The notes under the pieces were generated by a model that saw only the letters and a program-made list of their open reading frames with translations, was not told the DNA's origin and ran no database searches. Below are positions 17,144 through 25,126 of a stretch of DNA of 64,000 bases, in pieces. A program made the translations under genes and the position numbers. This DNA is from Caulobacter sp. (GTDB lineage: Bacteria; Pseudomonadota; Alphaproteobacteria; Caulobacterales; Caulobacteraceae). The stretch lies in the NCBI GenBank assembly GCA_028291265.1, contig JAQGIK010000095.1, positions 1 to 64,000 of the forward strand, in the 5' to 3' direction. How positions within the stretch are numbered: the first letter of the stretch is position 1; every line of letters begins with the position of its first letter.

Positions 17144-17503
17144 TTAACCCACGCCTCTGCGTTGCAGGCGCCGCACGGCCAAGGCGACCAGCAGGCCGGC
17201 GGCGATGCCGGTGCTGTTGGCCACCGCGTCCCAGGCGTCGCCCTGGCGGCCCAGCCCCATGGTCGACTGCAGGATCTCGACCCCGACCCCGCCGAGGAAC
17301 AGGCCGATGGCCAGCCGGCGCAGGCGGTTTGGAAAGGCCCAGGCGCCGATCAGAGAGAGCGCCAGATAGGCGGTCGCGTGCTCGGCCTTGTCCCAGAAGG
17401 TCAGGCCCTGCGGCAGGACCTCGGCCGGGCTCAGCGACAGCCAGGCGATGACGCAGCAGGCGAGCGCGAACAGGACGATGCGGACGGGGGCGGGGACGGA
17501 CAT
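17144..17503 (-). CDS. VanZ-like membrane protein
   Basis: 119 residues with about four hydrophobic segments. LTFWDKAEHATAYLALSLIGAWAF matches the VanZ-like pattern (DK..H...Y..L), and the central GVEILQSTMG and C-terminal DAVANSTGIAAGLLVAL are further family features. Start 17503 (MSVPAPVRIV) is preferred to the track start at 17608, which would overlap the divergent HAD gene and add a non-hydrophobic leader. The biochemical role of most VanZ-like proteins is not known. Confidence 0.7.
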   Translation of the reverse strand: MSVPAPVRIVLFALACCVIAWLSLSPAEVLPQGLTFWDKAEHATAYLALSLIGAWAFPNRLRRLAIGLFLGGVGVEILQSTMGLGRQGDAWDAVANSTGIAAGLLVALAVRRLQRRGVG

Positions 17504-17607
17504 GGCGCGCAGGGTGACGGCTCGCGGCCTTCCTGCAAGAGGAGATTTGGTGGAGACGATGGATTGAAACCCCAGTATGCGTGCGGCGCGAAACCTAAGG
17601 GGCGGCA

Positions 17608-18252
17608 ATGACCATCAAGGCGGTGATCTGGGATTTCGGCGGGGTGATCACGTCCTCGCCGTTCGAGGCCTTCAACCGGTACGAGGCCGATAAGGGTCTG
17701 CCGCACAACCTGTTCCGGACGGTCAACTCGACCCGGCCCGACGACAACGCCTGGGCCCTGTTCGAGCGCAACGAGATCGACGCCGCCGGCTTCGACACGA
17801 TGTTCCTCACCGAATCGACGGCGCTCGGCCATCCGGTGCGCGGGGCCGAGGTGCTGGGCCTTCTGTCGGGCGACGTTCGGCCCGGCATGGTGGCGGCGCT
17901 GAAAGCCTGCAAGGCGGTCTTCAAGGTCGGCTGCATCACCAACAACGTCCAGACCGGCCACGGGGCCGGCATGGCCGGGACCAGCGACAAGGCCGCCGCC
18001 GTCGCCGGGGTGATGGAGCTGTTCGACGCCGTCATCGAGAGCAGCAAGGCCGGGGTCCGCAAGCCCGACCCGCGCATCTACCAGATGATGTGCGAGCTGC
18101 TGACCGTCGAGCCTGAGACTTGCGTCTACCTCGACGACCTCGGCATCAACTGCAAGCCGGCCGCCGCCCTCGGCATGAAGGCCATCAAGGTCTCGGGCGA
18201 GGCCCAGGCGCTGGCGGAACTGAGCGCCATCACGGGACTTCACTTCTCATGA
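17608..18252 (+). CDS. HAD-superfamily hydrolase (epoxide-hydrolase N-domain-like subclass IA)
   Basis: 214 residues. IWDFGGVI is motif I, in which the second Asp of the usual DxD is replaced by Gly, as in the sEH N-terminal domain and ACAD10 group. CITNN is motif [12 protein letters not shown] contains the motif III Lys, and [18 protein letters not shown] is motif IV. It should be a soluble phosphatase-like enzyme, but the missing second Asp makes the catalytic acid uncertain. Its stop overlaps the start of phhB (ATGA), so the two are translationally coupled. Confidence 0.8.
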   Translation: MTIKAVIWDFGGVITSSPFEAFNRYEADKGLPHNLFRTVNSTRPDDNAWALFERNEIDAAGFDTMFLTESTALGHPVRGAEVLGLLSGDVRPGMVAALKACKAVFKVGCITNNVQTGHGAGMAGTSDKAAAVAGVMELFDAVIESSKAGVRKPDPRIYQMMCELLTVEPETCVYLDDLGINCKPAAALGMKAIKVSGEAQALAELSAITGLHFS

Positions 18253-18545
18253 CCCGCCCCTCCAGGATCGGCGCCGCCGAGGCGCTCAAGTCCCTGCCCC
18301 AGTGGAAGGCCGCCGACGGGACGCGCGACGCCATCGTCCGCACCTTCGCCTTCAAGGACTTCAACGCCGCCTTCGGCTTCATGACCCGCATCGCCTTGGC
18401 GGCCGAGAAGCTCGACCACCATCCCGAATGGTTCAATGTCTACAACCGGGTCGAGGTGCTGCTCAGCACCCACGACGCCGACGGCGTGACCAGCCTGGAC
18501 GTCACCCTCGCCGGGATCATGGACGAGGCCGCCGCCGCCCTCTAA
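18249..18545 (+). CDS. phhB: pterin-4a-carbinolamine dehydratase
   Basis: 98 residues, the standard length. [29 protein letters not shown] is the family signature, including the His pair and Trp of the active site. The enzyme dehydrates 4a-hydroxytetrahydropterin made by aromatic amino acid hydroxylases; no phenylalanine hydroxylase gene is in the window. ATG 18249 overlaps the HAD stop codon. Confidence 0.92.
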   Translation: MTRPSRIGAAEALKSLPQWKAADGTRDAIVRTFAFKDFNAAFGFMTRIALAAEKLDHHPEWFNVYNRVEVLLSTHDADGVTSLDVTLAGIMDEAAAAL

Positions 18546-18548
18546 CGA

Positions 18549-18564
18549 TTGTTCGAAAGAACAA
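18549..18564 (+). promoter_or_regulatory. GNRA-capped mini-hairpin just before the SDR ribosome-binding site
   Basis: TTGTTC (18549-18554) and GAACAA (18559-18564) form a 6-bp stem around the tetraloop GAAA, two bases after which lies GGAGGG. The hairpin begins four bases after the phhB stop. It could tune translation or mRNA stability of the SDR gene; this is inference. Confidence 0.35.
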
Positions 18565-18578
18565 CGGAGGGACGATCC

Positions 18579-19364
18579 ATGGCTTCGACTTCGGGCCGCG
18601 TGGCCGGCAAGAAGGCTTTCATCACCGGCGGCGCGCAGGGCCTCGGGGCCGGCGCCGCGCGTCGGCTGGCCGAGGAGGGCGCGACCGTCGCCCTGGCCGA
18701 TCTCAATCTCGAAGGCGCTCAAGGCATCGCCGACGAACTGAACGCCGCCCATGGACGGGGCACGGCCTACGCCTACCAGATGAACGTCACCGATGAGCAG
18801 GGCTGGATCGACACGCTGGAGCGAGCCAACGCCGACATGGGCGGCATCTCGGTGCTGCTCAACAACGCCGGCATCAGCCGCGGCGGGGCCATCGAGGACT
18901 GCAGCCTGGAGGACTTCCGGGCCGTGATGAGCGTCAACGTCGACAGCGTCTTCCTGGGGGCCAAACACGCCATCAAATACCTGCGCGACAACCAGCCGGG
19001 CTCGATCGTCAACATCAGCTCGATCGCCGGCCTGATCGCCAACCACAATGGCCCGGCCTACAACGCCTCCAAGGCGGCGGTCTGGCTGCTCAGCAAGAAC
19101 ATCGCCCTCTACTGCGCCAAGCAGAAGATCGACGTGCGCTCCAACTCCATCCACCCGACCTTCATCGACACCCCCATCCTCGACCCGATCCGCCAGCGGT
19201 TCGGCAAGGAGGAGGGCGAGGCCAAGCTCGGCCGGCAGGTGCCGCTCGGCCGTATCGGCACGCCGAAGGACATCGCCGACGCCGTGCTCTACCTGGCCTC
19301 GGACGAAAGCCGCTTCATGACCGGCGCCGAGCTGAAGCTGGACGGCGGCATTTCGGCGATGTGA
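18579..19364 (+). CDS. short-chain dehydrogenase/reductase (hydroxysteroid-type)
   Basis: 261 residues. TGGAQGLGAG is the NAD(P)-binding Gly motif, LNNAGIS the NNAG motif, and NISSIAG with YNASKAAV carries the Ser-Tyr-Lys triad. ALADLN at the end of beta-strand 2 has an Asp that favours NAD(H). The sequence resembles the 3-beta/17-beta hydroxysteroid-type SDRs common in alphaproteobacteria. ATG 18579 follows GGAGGG; the track start at 18549 falls in the hairpin. The substrate cannot be decided. Its stop abuts the stop of the convergent exported-protein gene (TGATCA). Confidence 0.88.
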   Translation: MASTSGRVAGKKAFITGGAQGLGAGAARRLAEEGATVALADLNLEGAQGIADELNAAHGRGTAYAYQMNVTDEQGWIDTLERANADMGGISVLLNNAGISRGGAIEDCSLEDFRAVMSVNVDSVFLGAKHAIKYLRDNQPGSIVNISSIAGLIANHNGPAYNASKAAVWLLSKNIALYCAKQKIDVRSNSIHPTFIDTPILDPIRQRFGKEEGEAKLGRQVPLGRIGTPKDIADAVLYLASDESRFMTGAELKLDGGISAM

Positions 19365-19772
19365 TCAGTTGACCAGGATCGTCCCGACCAGGAGCTTGGC
19401 GCCCGGCTTGCCGAGGACGCGGTCGGTCTCGCGCTGGAACCTGGCGGCCAGGTAGTCGGCGTCGGGCGGCGTCGCGGCCGGCAGGCCCGAGGCGTAGATC
19501 TGCAGGACCTGGGCGTAGGCGGCCCGCAGGCGCGGGGCCGAGGCGGCGGCCAGGTCGCGCAGGTGTTCGTTGGCGACGTCGACCCCGACCTCCATGGTCA
19601 TCACGCCCCGGCTGCCGTTGCGGCGGACGATGGAGGCTGTCAGGGTCTGGATCTGGATGTAGCTGAGGCCGCCGCCCTTCTTCTTCTCAGCCCCGTTGGC
19701 CAAGGCGGGGGGCGCCAGCGCGACCGAAGGGGCCAGGGCGACGAGGGCGGCGAGGGCGAGGCGGCGATCCAT
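19365..19772 (-). CDS. FliL-like exported protein, function unassigned
   Basis: 135 residues. The signal peptide MDRRLALAALVALAPSVALAPPALA is followed by a single domain with SYIQIQTLTASIVRR, TMEVGVDVANEHLRDL and a C-terminal LLVGTILVN. The arrangement of a short beta-strand pair, a long amphipathic helix and a last beta-strand resembles FliL/stomatin-like C-terminal domains but lacks FliL's membrane helix. It is divergent from the flmA-type gene, across an intergenic region with a perfect dyad. The FliL likeness is a suggestion only. Confidence 0.55.
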   Translation of the reverse strand: MDRRLALAALVALAPSVALAPPALANGAEKKKGGGLSYIQIQTLTASIVRRNGSRGVMTMEVGVDVANEHLRDLAAASAPRLRAAYAQVLQIYASGLPAATPPDADYLAARFQRETDRVLGKPGAKLLVGTILVN

Positions 19773-19779
19773 ACCCGCT

Positions 19780-19801
19780 CATAAACCCCGCATGGTTTAT
19801 G
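19780..19801. promoter_or_regulatory. perfect 8-bp dyad between divergent genes (operator candidate)
   Basis: CATAAACC (19780-19787) and GGTTTATG (19794-19801) are exact reverse complements separated by six bases. The dyad is just upstream of the minus-strand exported-protein gene (start 19772) and 54 bases before the pseB-type gene (19855), and could control either. It is A/T-rich compared with its surroundings. Confidence 0.45.
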
Positions 19802-19821
19802 CGTGATTTACACGCAGGTGA

Positions 19822-20891
<1,070 letters not shown>

Positions 20892-20892
<1 letters not shown>

Positions 20893-22046
20893 TGGAAGGC
20901 TTCCTGCCCTATGGTCGCCAGACCATCGAGGAGGACGATATCGCCGCCGTCGCCGAGGCGCTGCGCGGCGATTTCCTGACCACGGGCCCGACGGTCGAGG
21001 CCTTCGAGACCGCCTTCGCGGCCAAGGTCGGGGCCGCTCACGCCGTGGCCTGCTCCAACGGCACCGCCTCGCTGCATCTGGCCATGCTGGCGTTGGGGGT
21101 CGGCCCGGGCGACAGCTGTATCGTCCCCTCGATCACCTTCCTGGCGACCGCGAACTGCGCGGCCTATGTCGGGGCCGAGGTGGTGTTCGCCGATGTCGAC
21201 CAGGACAGCGGGCTGATGACGCCCCAGACCCTGGCCGAGGCGCTGGCCCGGGCCAGTGGCTCAGTGAAGGCGGTGCTGCCCGTGCATCTGCGCGGCGATG
21301 TCTGCGACCTGCCAGGGCTCGCGCGACTGGCGGCGGAGGCCGGGGCGGTGCTGGTCGAGGACGCGCCCCATGCGCTGGGCACGACGATGGATTTCGGCGG
21401 CGGGACCGAGAGGGTCGGTGACTGCCGCCACGGGATCATGGCCAGCTTCTCGTTTCACCCGGTGAAGACCATCGCCACCGGCGAAGGCGGCATGCTGACC
21501 ACCAACGACGCCGACCTGGCCGCGAAGCTGAAGTCCCTGCGCAGCCACGGCATGACCCGGCCGCCGGGGGCCGATCCCTGGGTCTACGAGATGGCCCAGC
21601 CGGGCTTCAACTACCGCCTGCCCGACATCAACTGCGCGCTCGGGCTCTCGCAGCTCGGCAAGCTGGACCGCTTTACCGGCCGCCGGCGGCGGTTGACGGC
21701 CCTTTATGAACAACGCCTGGCCGGGCTGAACGCGGTCACCCTGGCCGAGAGTCCGGCCTGGTCGGACCCGGCCCTGCATCTCCTCACCGTGCTGATCGAC
21801 TTCGAGGCGCTGGGCGTCACGCGGGCCGAGGTCATGGCCCGTCTGTCGGCAGCGGGCATCGGCAGCCAGGTGCACTACATCCCGGTCCACACCCAGCCCT
21901 ACTGGCGGGCCCGCAACGGCGAACTGGACCTGCCCGGCGCCCAGGCCTGGTACGACCGCTGTCTCAGTCTGCCGCTGTATCCGGCCATGGACGACAGCGA
22001 TGTCGAACGGGTGGCGGCGGCGCTGGAAGGCGCGCTCGGCCTCTAG
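20892..22046 (+). CDS. pseC: UDP-4-amino-4,6-dideoxy-N-acetyl-beta-L-altrosamine transaminase, PseC/FlmB
   Basis: 384 residues of the DegT/DnrJ/EryC1/StrS aminotransferase fold. ACSNGTASLHLAMLALGVGPGD, EDAPHALG and ASFSFHPVKTIATGEGGML (PLP Lys) are visible. It follows pseB directly and should aminate its product with glutamate as donor. The last codon TAG lies in a CTAG that also contains the stop of the convergent wecA-type gene. Confidence 0.92.
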
Positions 22047-23170
22047 GTCTTCTTGCCGGTCAGGCGGGCATAGAAGGCGATGGCCCGCTCGGGGTGCCGC
22101 GTGAACAGGAAATAGGCCCCGGTCAGGCCGGCGAAGACGGCCAGCAGCACCGGCTGCGGAACGTCGGCGCGCAGGGCCAGGGCGACCCCGAGGCCCAGAC
22201 TCAGCGACAGGACACAGAGGGTGACGACCACGCCGGTGACCGAAAACCCGCCGTCCAGCATCAGGTGGTGGGCGTGGGTGCGGTCGGCGTGGAAGGGCGA
22301 GCGCCTGTGCAGCAGCCGGCGCACGATCAGCACCAGGCAGTCGATCAGCGGCGGGGCGATCAGGAACGGGGCCAGCACCGGGGTCACCGGATAGATCGGA
22401 TTCTGGGTCAGGCGGAAGGCGGCCCAGGCGATGATCAGGCCCAGATAGGCGCTGCCCGAATTGCCGAGGAAGATGCGGGCCCGCTTGCGCCAGGGCAGGC
22501 GCAGGTTGAAAGCCAGGTAGGCCATCACCGCCCCGGCGATCACGGTCAGGCCAAGGGCCAGGTCGGTGTTGCCGGCGTAGAGCGAGGCAGCGATCAGCAT
22601 GACCAGGGCGCAGACGCACAGGCTGCCCGCCAGCCCGTCGATGCCGTCGGCCATGTTCAGGGCGTTGATCAGCCCGACCGTGGCGATGATGGTGAAGGGC
22701 ACGGAGAGGTAGCCGAGGTCCAGCGGTCCCAGGCCGAAGGCTGGCCCGATGTTGGCCACCCGCACATCGCCGATCAGCACGATGGCCAGGGCCGCCGCGG
22801 TCTGGGCCAGCACCCGGACCGGCCAGGGAATGTCGTAGATGTCGTCCAGCACCCCGATGATCACCAGGATGATGGCGGCGACGCCCAGGCCGACAACCTG
22901 AGGGTTTGGCGGGGTCAGGGCCAGGGCCGGCAGGATGGTGCCGACGGCGATGGCCAGCCCGCCGGTGACCGGCGTCGGGACGGCGTGATCCTTGCGGCCG
23001 CCGGGCTTGTCGACCAGGCCGAGCCTGGCCGCGAACGGCGACAGCAGGAAGACAATGGCGGTGACGGCGCTGAAGCTGGCGACGAAGGCGAGGGCGGCGG
23101 TGCGGAGAAATTCGACCGTCGGAAACACCTGCGAGACACCTCGGATAGATGCGGCGGATTGGGCGACCAC
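22043..23170 (-). CDS. WecA/MraY-family undecaprenyl-phosphate sugar-1-phosphate transferase
   Basis: 375 residues with about ten or eleven membrane segments. NMADGIDGLAG (catalytic Asp region), FLGNSGSAYLG and HADRTHAHHL (the HxHH sugar-recognition motif of WecA-type enzymes) are clear. The enzyme puts a HexNAc-1-phosphate on undecaprenyl phosphate and so starts a glycan repeat. It is the only initiating transferase seen in the window, so it could prime the polysaccharide made by the downstream cluster. The start is uncertain: GTG 23170 is given, another GTG lies about 14 codons later. Its stop shares CTAG with pseC. Confidence 0.88.
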   Translation of the reverse strand: MVAQSAASIRGVSQVFPTVEFLRTAALAFVASFSAVTAIVFLLSPFAARLGLVDKPGGRKDHAVPTPVTGGLAIAVGTILPALALTPPNPQVVGLGVAAIILVIIGVLDDIYDIPWPVRVLAQTAAALAIVLIGDVRVANIGPAFGLGPLDLGYLSVPFTIIATVGLINALNMADGIDGLAGSLCVCALVMLIAASLYAGNTDLALGLTVIAGAVMAYLAFNLRLPWRKRARIFLGNSGSAYLGLIIAWAAFRLTQNPIYPVTPVLAPFLIAPPLIDCLVLIVRRLLHRRSPFHADRTHAHHLMLDGGFSVTGVVVTLCVLSLSLGLGVALALRADVPQPVLLAVFAGLTGAYFLFTRHPERAIAFYARLTGKKT

Positions 23171-23507
23171 CGCTACACAGAAGCCTGTCCCTTAGAGGCG
23201 CCGCCGCAAGCTGGCAACCGAGGCGCCGAAAGAAACCCTGTGTCGGGTCGCCTTCATAATATTGAAGAAAACGGCATCTCTGTTGAGGCCGCCCTCCACC
23301 GTTTGGGTCAAACGAGGACAGGTCCGCGACAACACTTGTGCAGTTTCCGCAACAGGCTTTTGGTAACGCTGTTTGCGCCTTGACCTCTCTGGGGTGCGGC
23401 AGGATAACGCACCGTCGGGTGGGCGGGCGTCAAACTTTGAGGGCGCGCGCGTCTCCGCGCGCCCGCAGGTCGGAGTCCGCGAGGGGCTTGGTTTTGGAGT
23501 TGCGGGT
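23171..23507. other. 337-bp intergenic region with promoter elements
   Basis: The region separates the divergent wecA-type and CpsB-like phosphatase genes and is richer in A/T than its surroundings. It holds a CTTCA-N6-TGAAG dyad at 23252-23267 and a sigma70-like promoter at 23380-23408. No ORF with coding character was found apart from the N-terminal extension of the phosphatase frame. Confidence 0.5.
23380..23408 (+). promoter_or_regulatory. sigma70-type promoter candidate for the phosphatase-wza-wzc operon
   Basis: TTGACC (23380-23385) and GATAAC (23403-23408) are separated by exactly 17 bases and point to the gene starting at 23508. This leaves a 5' leader of roughly 90 bases. The -35 matches well, the -10 moderately. 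Confidence 0.45.
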
Positions 23508-24305
23508 TTGATCGACCTTCACTGCCACATGGTTCCCGGCATCGACGACGGGGCGCCGGATCTCGAGACGTCGCTGGCCATGGCTCGCTGCGCCGTCGAG
23601 GACGGCATCGAGGTCGTCGCCTGCACGCCGCACATCTTCCCCGGGTTGTACGAGAACACCGGCCCGCAGATCCGCGCGGCGATCGCCGCCCTGCAGGCTG
23701 AACTCGACCGCGAAGAGATCCCGCTGACCCTGACCACCGGCGCCGACGTGCAGCTCTGCGTCGATCTGGTCGCCGGCCTGCGCTCGGGACGGATCCTCAG
23801 CCTCGGCGACACCCGCTACTTCCTGTTCGAACCGCCGCACCACACCGCCCCGCCGCGCATCGAGGACACGGTGTTCGCGGCCATGGCGGCCGGCTACCAC
23901 CCGATCATCACCCACCCCGAGCGGCTGCACTGGATCGAGAGCCACTACGAGACCATGGTCCGCATCGCCAAGGCCGGGGCCTGGATGCAGCTGACCAGTG
24001 GTTCCGTCACCGGCCGCTTCGGCAAACGGCCGCAATACTGGTCGGAGCGCATGCTGGACGAGGGCCTGGTCCACATCCTGGCGACCGACGCCCACAACAT
24101 GAGAAACCGCCGTCCGCTGCTGTCGCCGGCCCGTGACGCGGTCGCCCAGCGGCTGGGCGAGCAGGCGGCCATCGACATGGTCGTCACCCGGCCGCGCGCC
24201 GTTCTCGAGAACCGTCCGCCCTCGATGCTGCCCGACGCCGCCCGCGCCCCCAAGGCGCCGGCGACGGGATTTGGCTTCCTGCGGCGTTTGTTTAAAGCGG
24301 CCTGA
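23508..24305 (+). CDS. CpsB/YwqE-type PHP protein-tyrosine phosphatase
   Basis: 265 residues. IDLHCHMVPGIDDGAPD, TPHIFPG, THPERLHW and ATDAHN are the metal-binding motifs of the PHP-fold tyrosine phosphatases. In known capsule systems this enzyme dephosphorylates the Wzc/CpsD kinase. Gram-negative clusters more often use a Wzb-type low-molecular-weight phosphatase, but PHP forms are known in alphaproteobacteria. The track start (23373) adds about 45 residues without family likeness; TTG 23508, placed 7 bases after GGAG and opening directly on the first motif, is a better start. Wza- and Wzc-like genes follow in the same direction. Confidence 0.82.
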   Translation: MIDLHCHMVPGIDDGAPDLETSLAMARCAVEDGIEVVACTPHIFPGLYENTGPQIRAAIAALQAELDREEIPLTLTTGADVQLCVDLVAGLRSGRILSLGDTRYFLFEPPHHTAPPRIEDTVFAAMAAGYHPIITHPERLHWIESHYETMVRIAKAGAWMQLTSGSVTGRFGKRPQYWSERMLDEGLVHILATDAHNMRNRRPLLSPARDAVAQRLGEQAAIDMVVTRPRAVLENRPPSMLPDAARAPKAPATGFGFLRRLFKAA

Positions 24306-24347
24306 CGAGGCTATGATGCGTCAGATTTACGCAGTGGGGAGCAATTC

Positions 24348-25046
24348 ATGATCCGTGCCCTGGTCCTAACGCTGGTCGCCAGCGTGCTGTTGGCCGCTTG
24401 CGTCAACGGCGGCGCCGGCAAGATGGCCGACGGCGCCCTCTACGGCCAGGCCCTGCCGCCGCCCGATGCGACCCGCGCCGTTGTCGGCGCCGAGGAATAC
24501 CGGGTCGGGCCGATGGATACCCTCGATGTCAGCGTCTACCAGGCCCCCGACGTCTCCCGCATCGTCCAGGTCGACGCCGCCGGCCAGATCGGCATGCCGA
24601 TCATCGGCGCGGTTCCCGTCGCGGGAAAGACCGTCAACGAGATCCGCGACGAGCTGACCGTCCGCCTGAAGGCCCGCTACCTGCGCTCGCCGGAAGTCAC
24701 CGTCTCGGTCAAGGAATTCGCCAGCCAGAAGGTCACCGTCGACGGCTCGGTCGGCCAGCCCGGCGTTTACCCGCTGATCGGCAAGACCACCCTGATCCAG
24801 GCTGTCGCCATGGCGCGTGGCGTCAACCGCGAGGCCAACGAAAAGAAGGTGGCCATCTTCCGGATGGTCAACAGCCAGCGGATGGTGGCGGTCTACGACC
24901 TCAACGAGATCCGCACCGGCAAGCTGGCCGACCCGCAGATCTACGCCAACGACGTGGTCTTCGTGGACCGCTCGGGCGGCAAGACCATGTGGCGCGACGT
25001 GATCTCGGCGGTGCCGCTGATCGGCATGTTCGTGCCGGTGCTCTGA
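24348..25046 (+). CDS. Wza-like polysaccharide export outer-membrane lipoprotein
   Basis: 232 residues. The signal MIRALVLTLVASVLLAAC ends in a lipobox (LAAC). EYRVGPMDTLDVSVYQAPDVS starts the Poly_export domain, and QKVTVDGSVGQPGVYPLIGKTTLIQAVAMARG is the SLBB domain. It is short compared with E. coli Wza and has one SLBB domain, like the HfsD/GumB-type exporters. It should form the outer-membrane channel that works with the Wzc-like protein encoded next. GGGGAG precedes the ATG. Confidence 0.9.
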   Translation: MIRALVLTLVASVLLAACVNGGAGKMADGALYGQALPPPDATRAVVGAEEYRVGPMDTLDVSVYQAPDVSRIVQVDAAGQIGMPIIGAVPVAGKTVNEIRDELTVRLKARYLRSPEVTVSVKEFASQKVTVDGSVGQPGVYPLIGKTTLIQAVAMARGVNREANEKKVAIFRMVNSQRMVAVYDLNEIRTGKLADPQIYANDVVFVDRSGGKTMWRDVISAVPLIGMFVPVL

Positions 25047-25126
25047 TCGCATCGCTGAGGCGTAGAACAGTACAACGGAATAAGCGCCGGACCCCGGGAG
25101 GGGCCGGCGGAGGGGCTTGAGAACAG

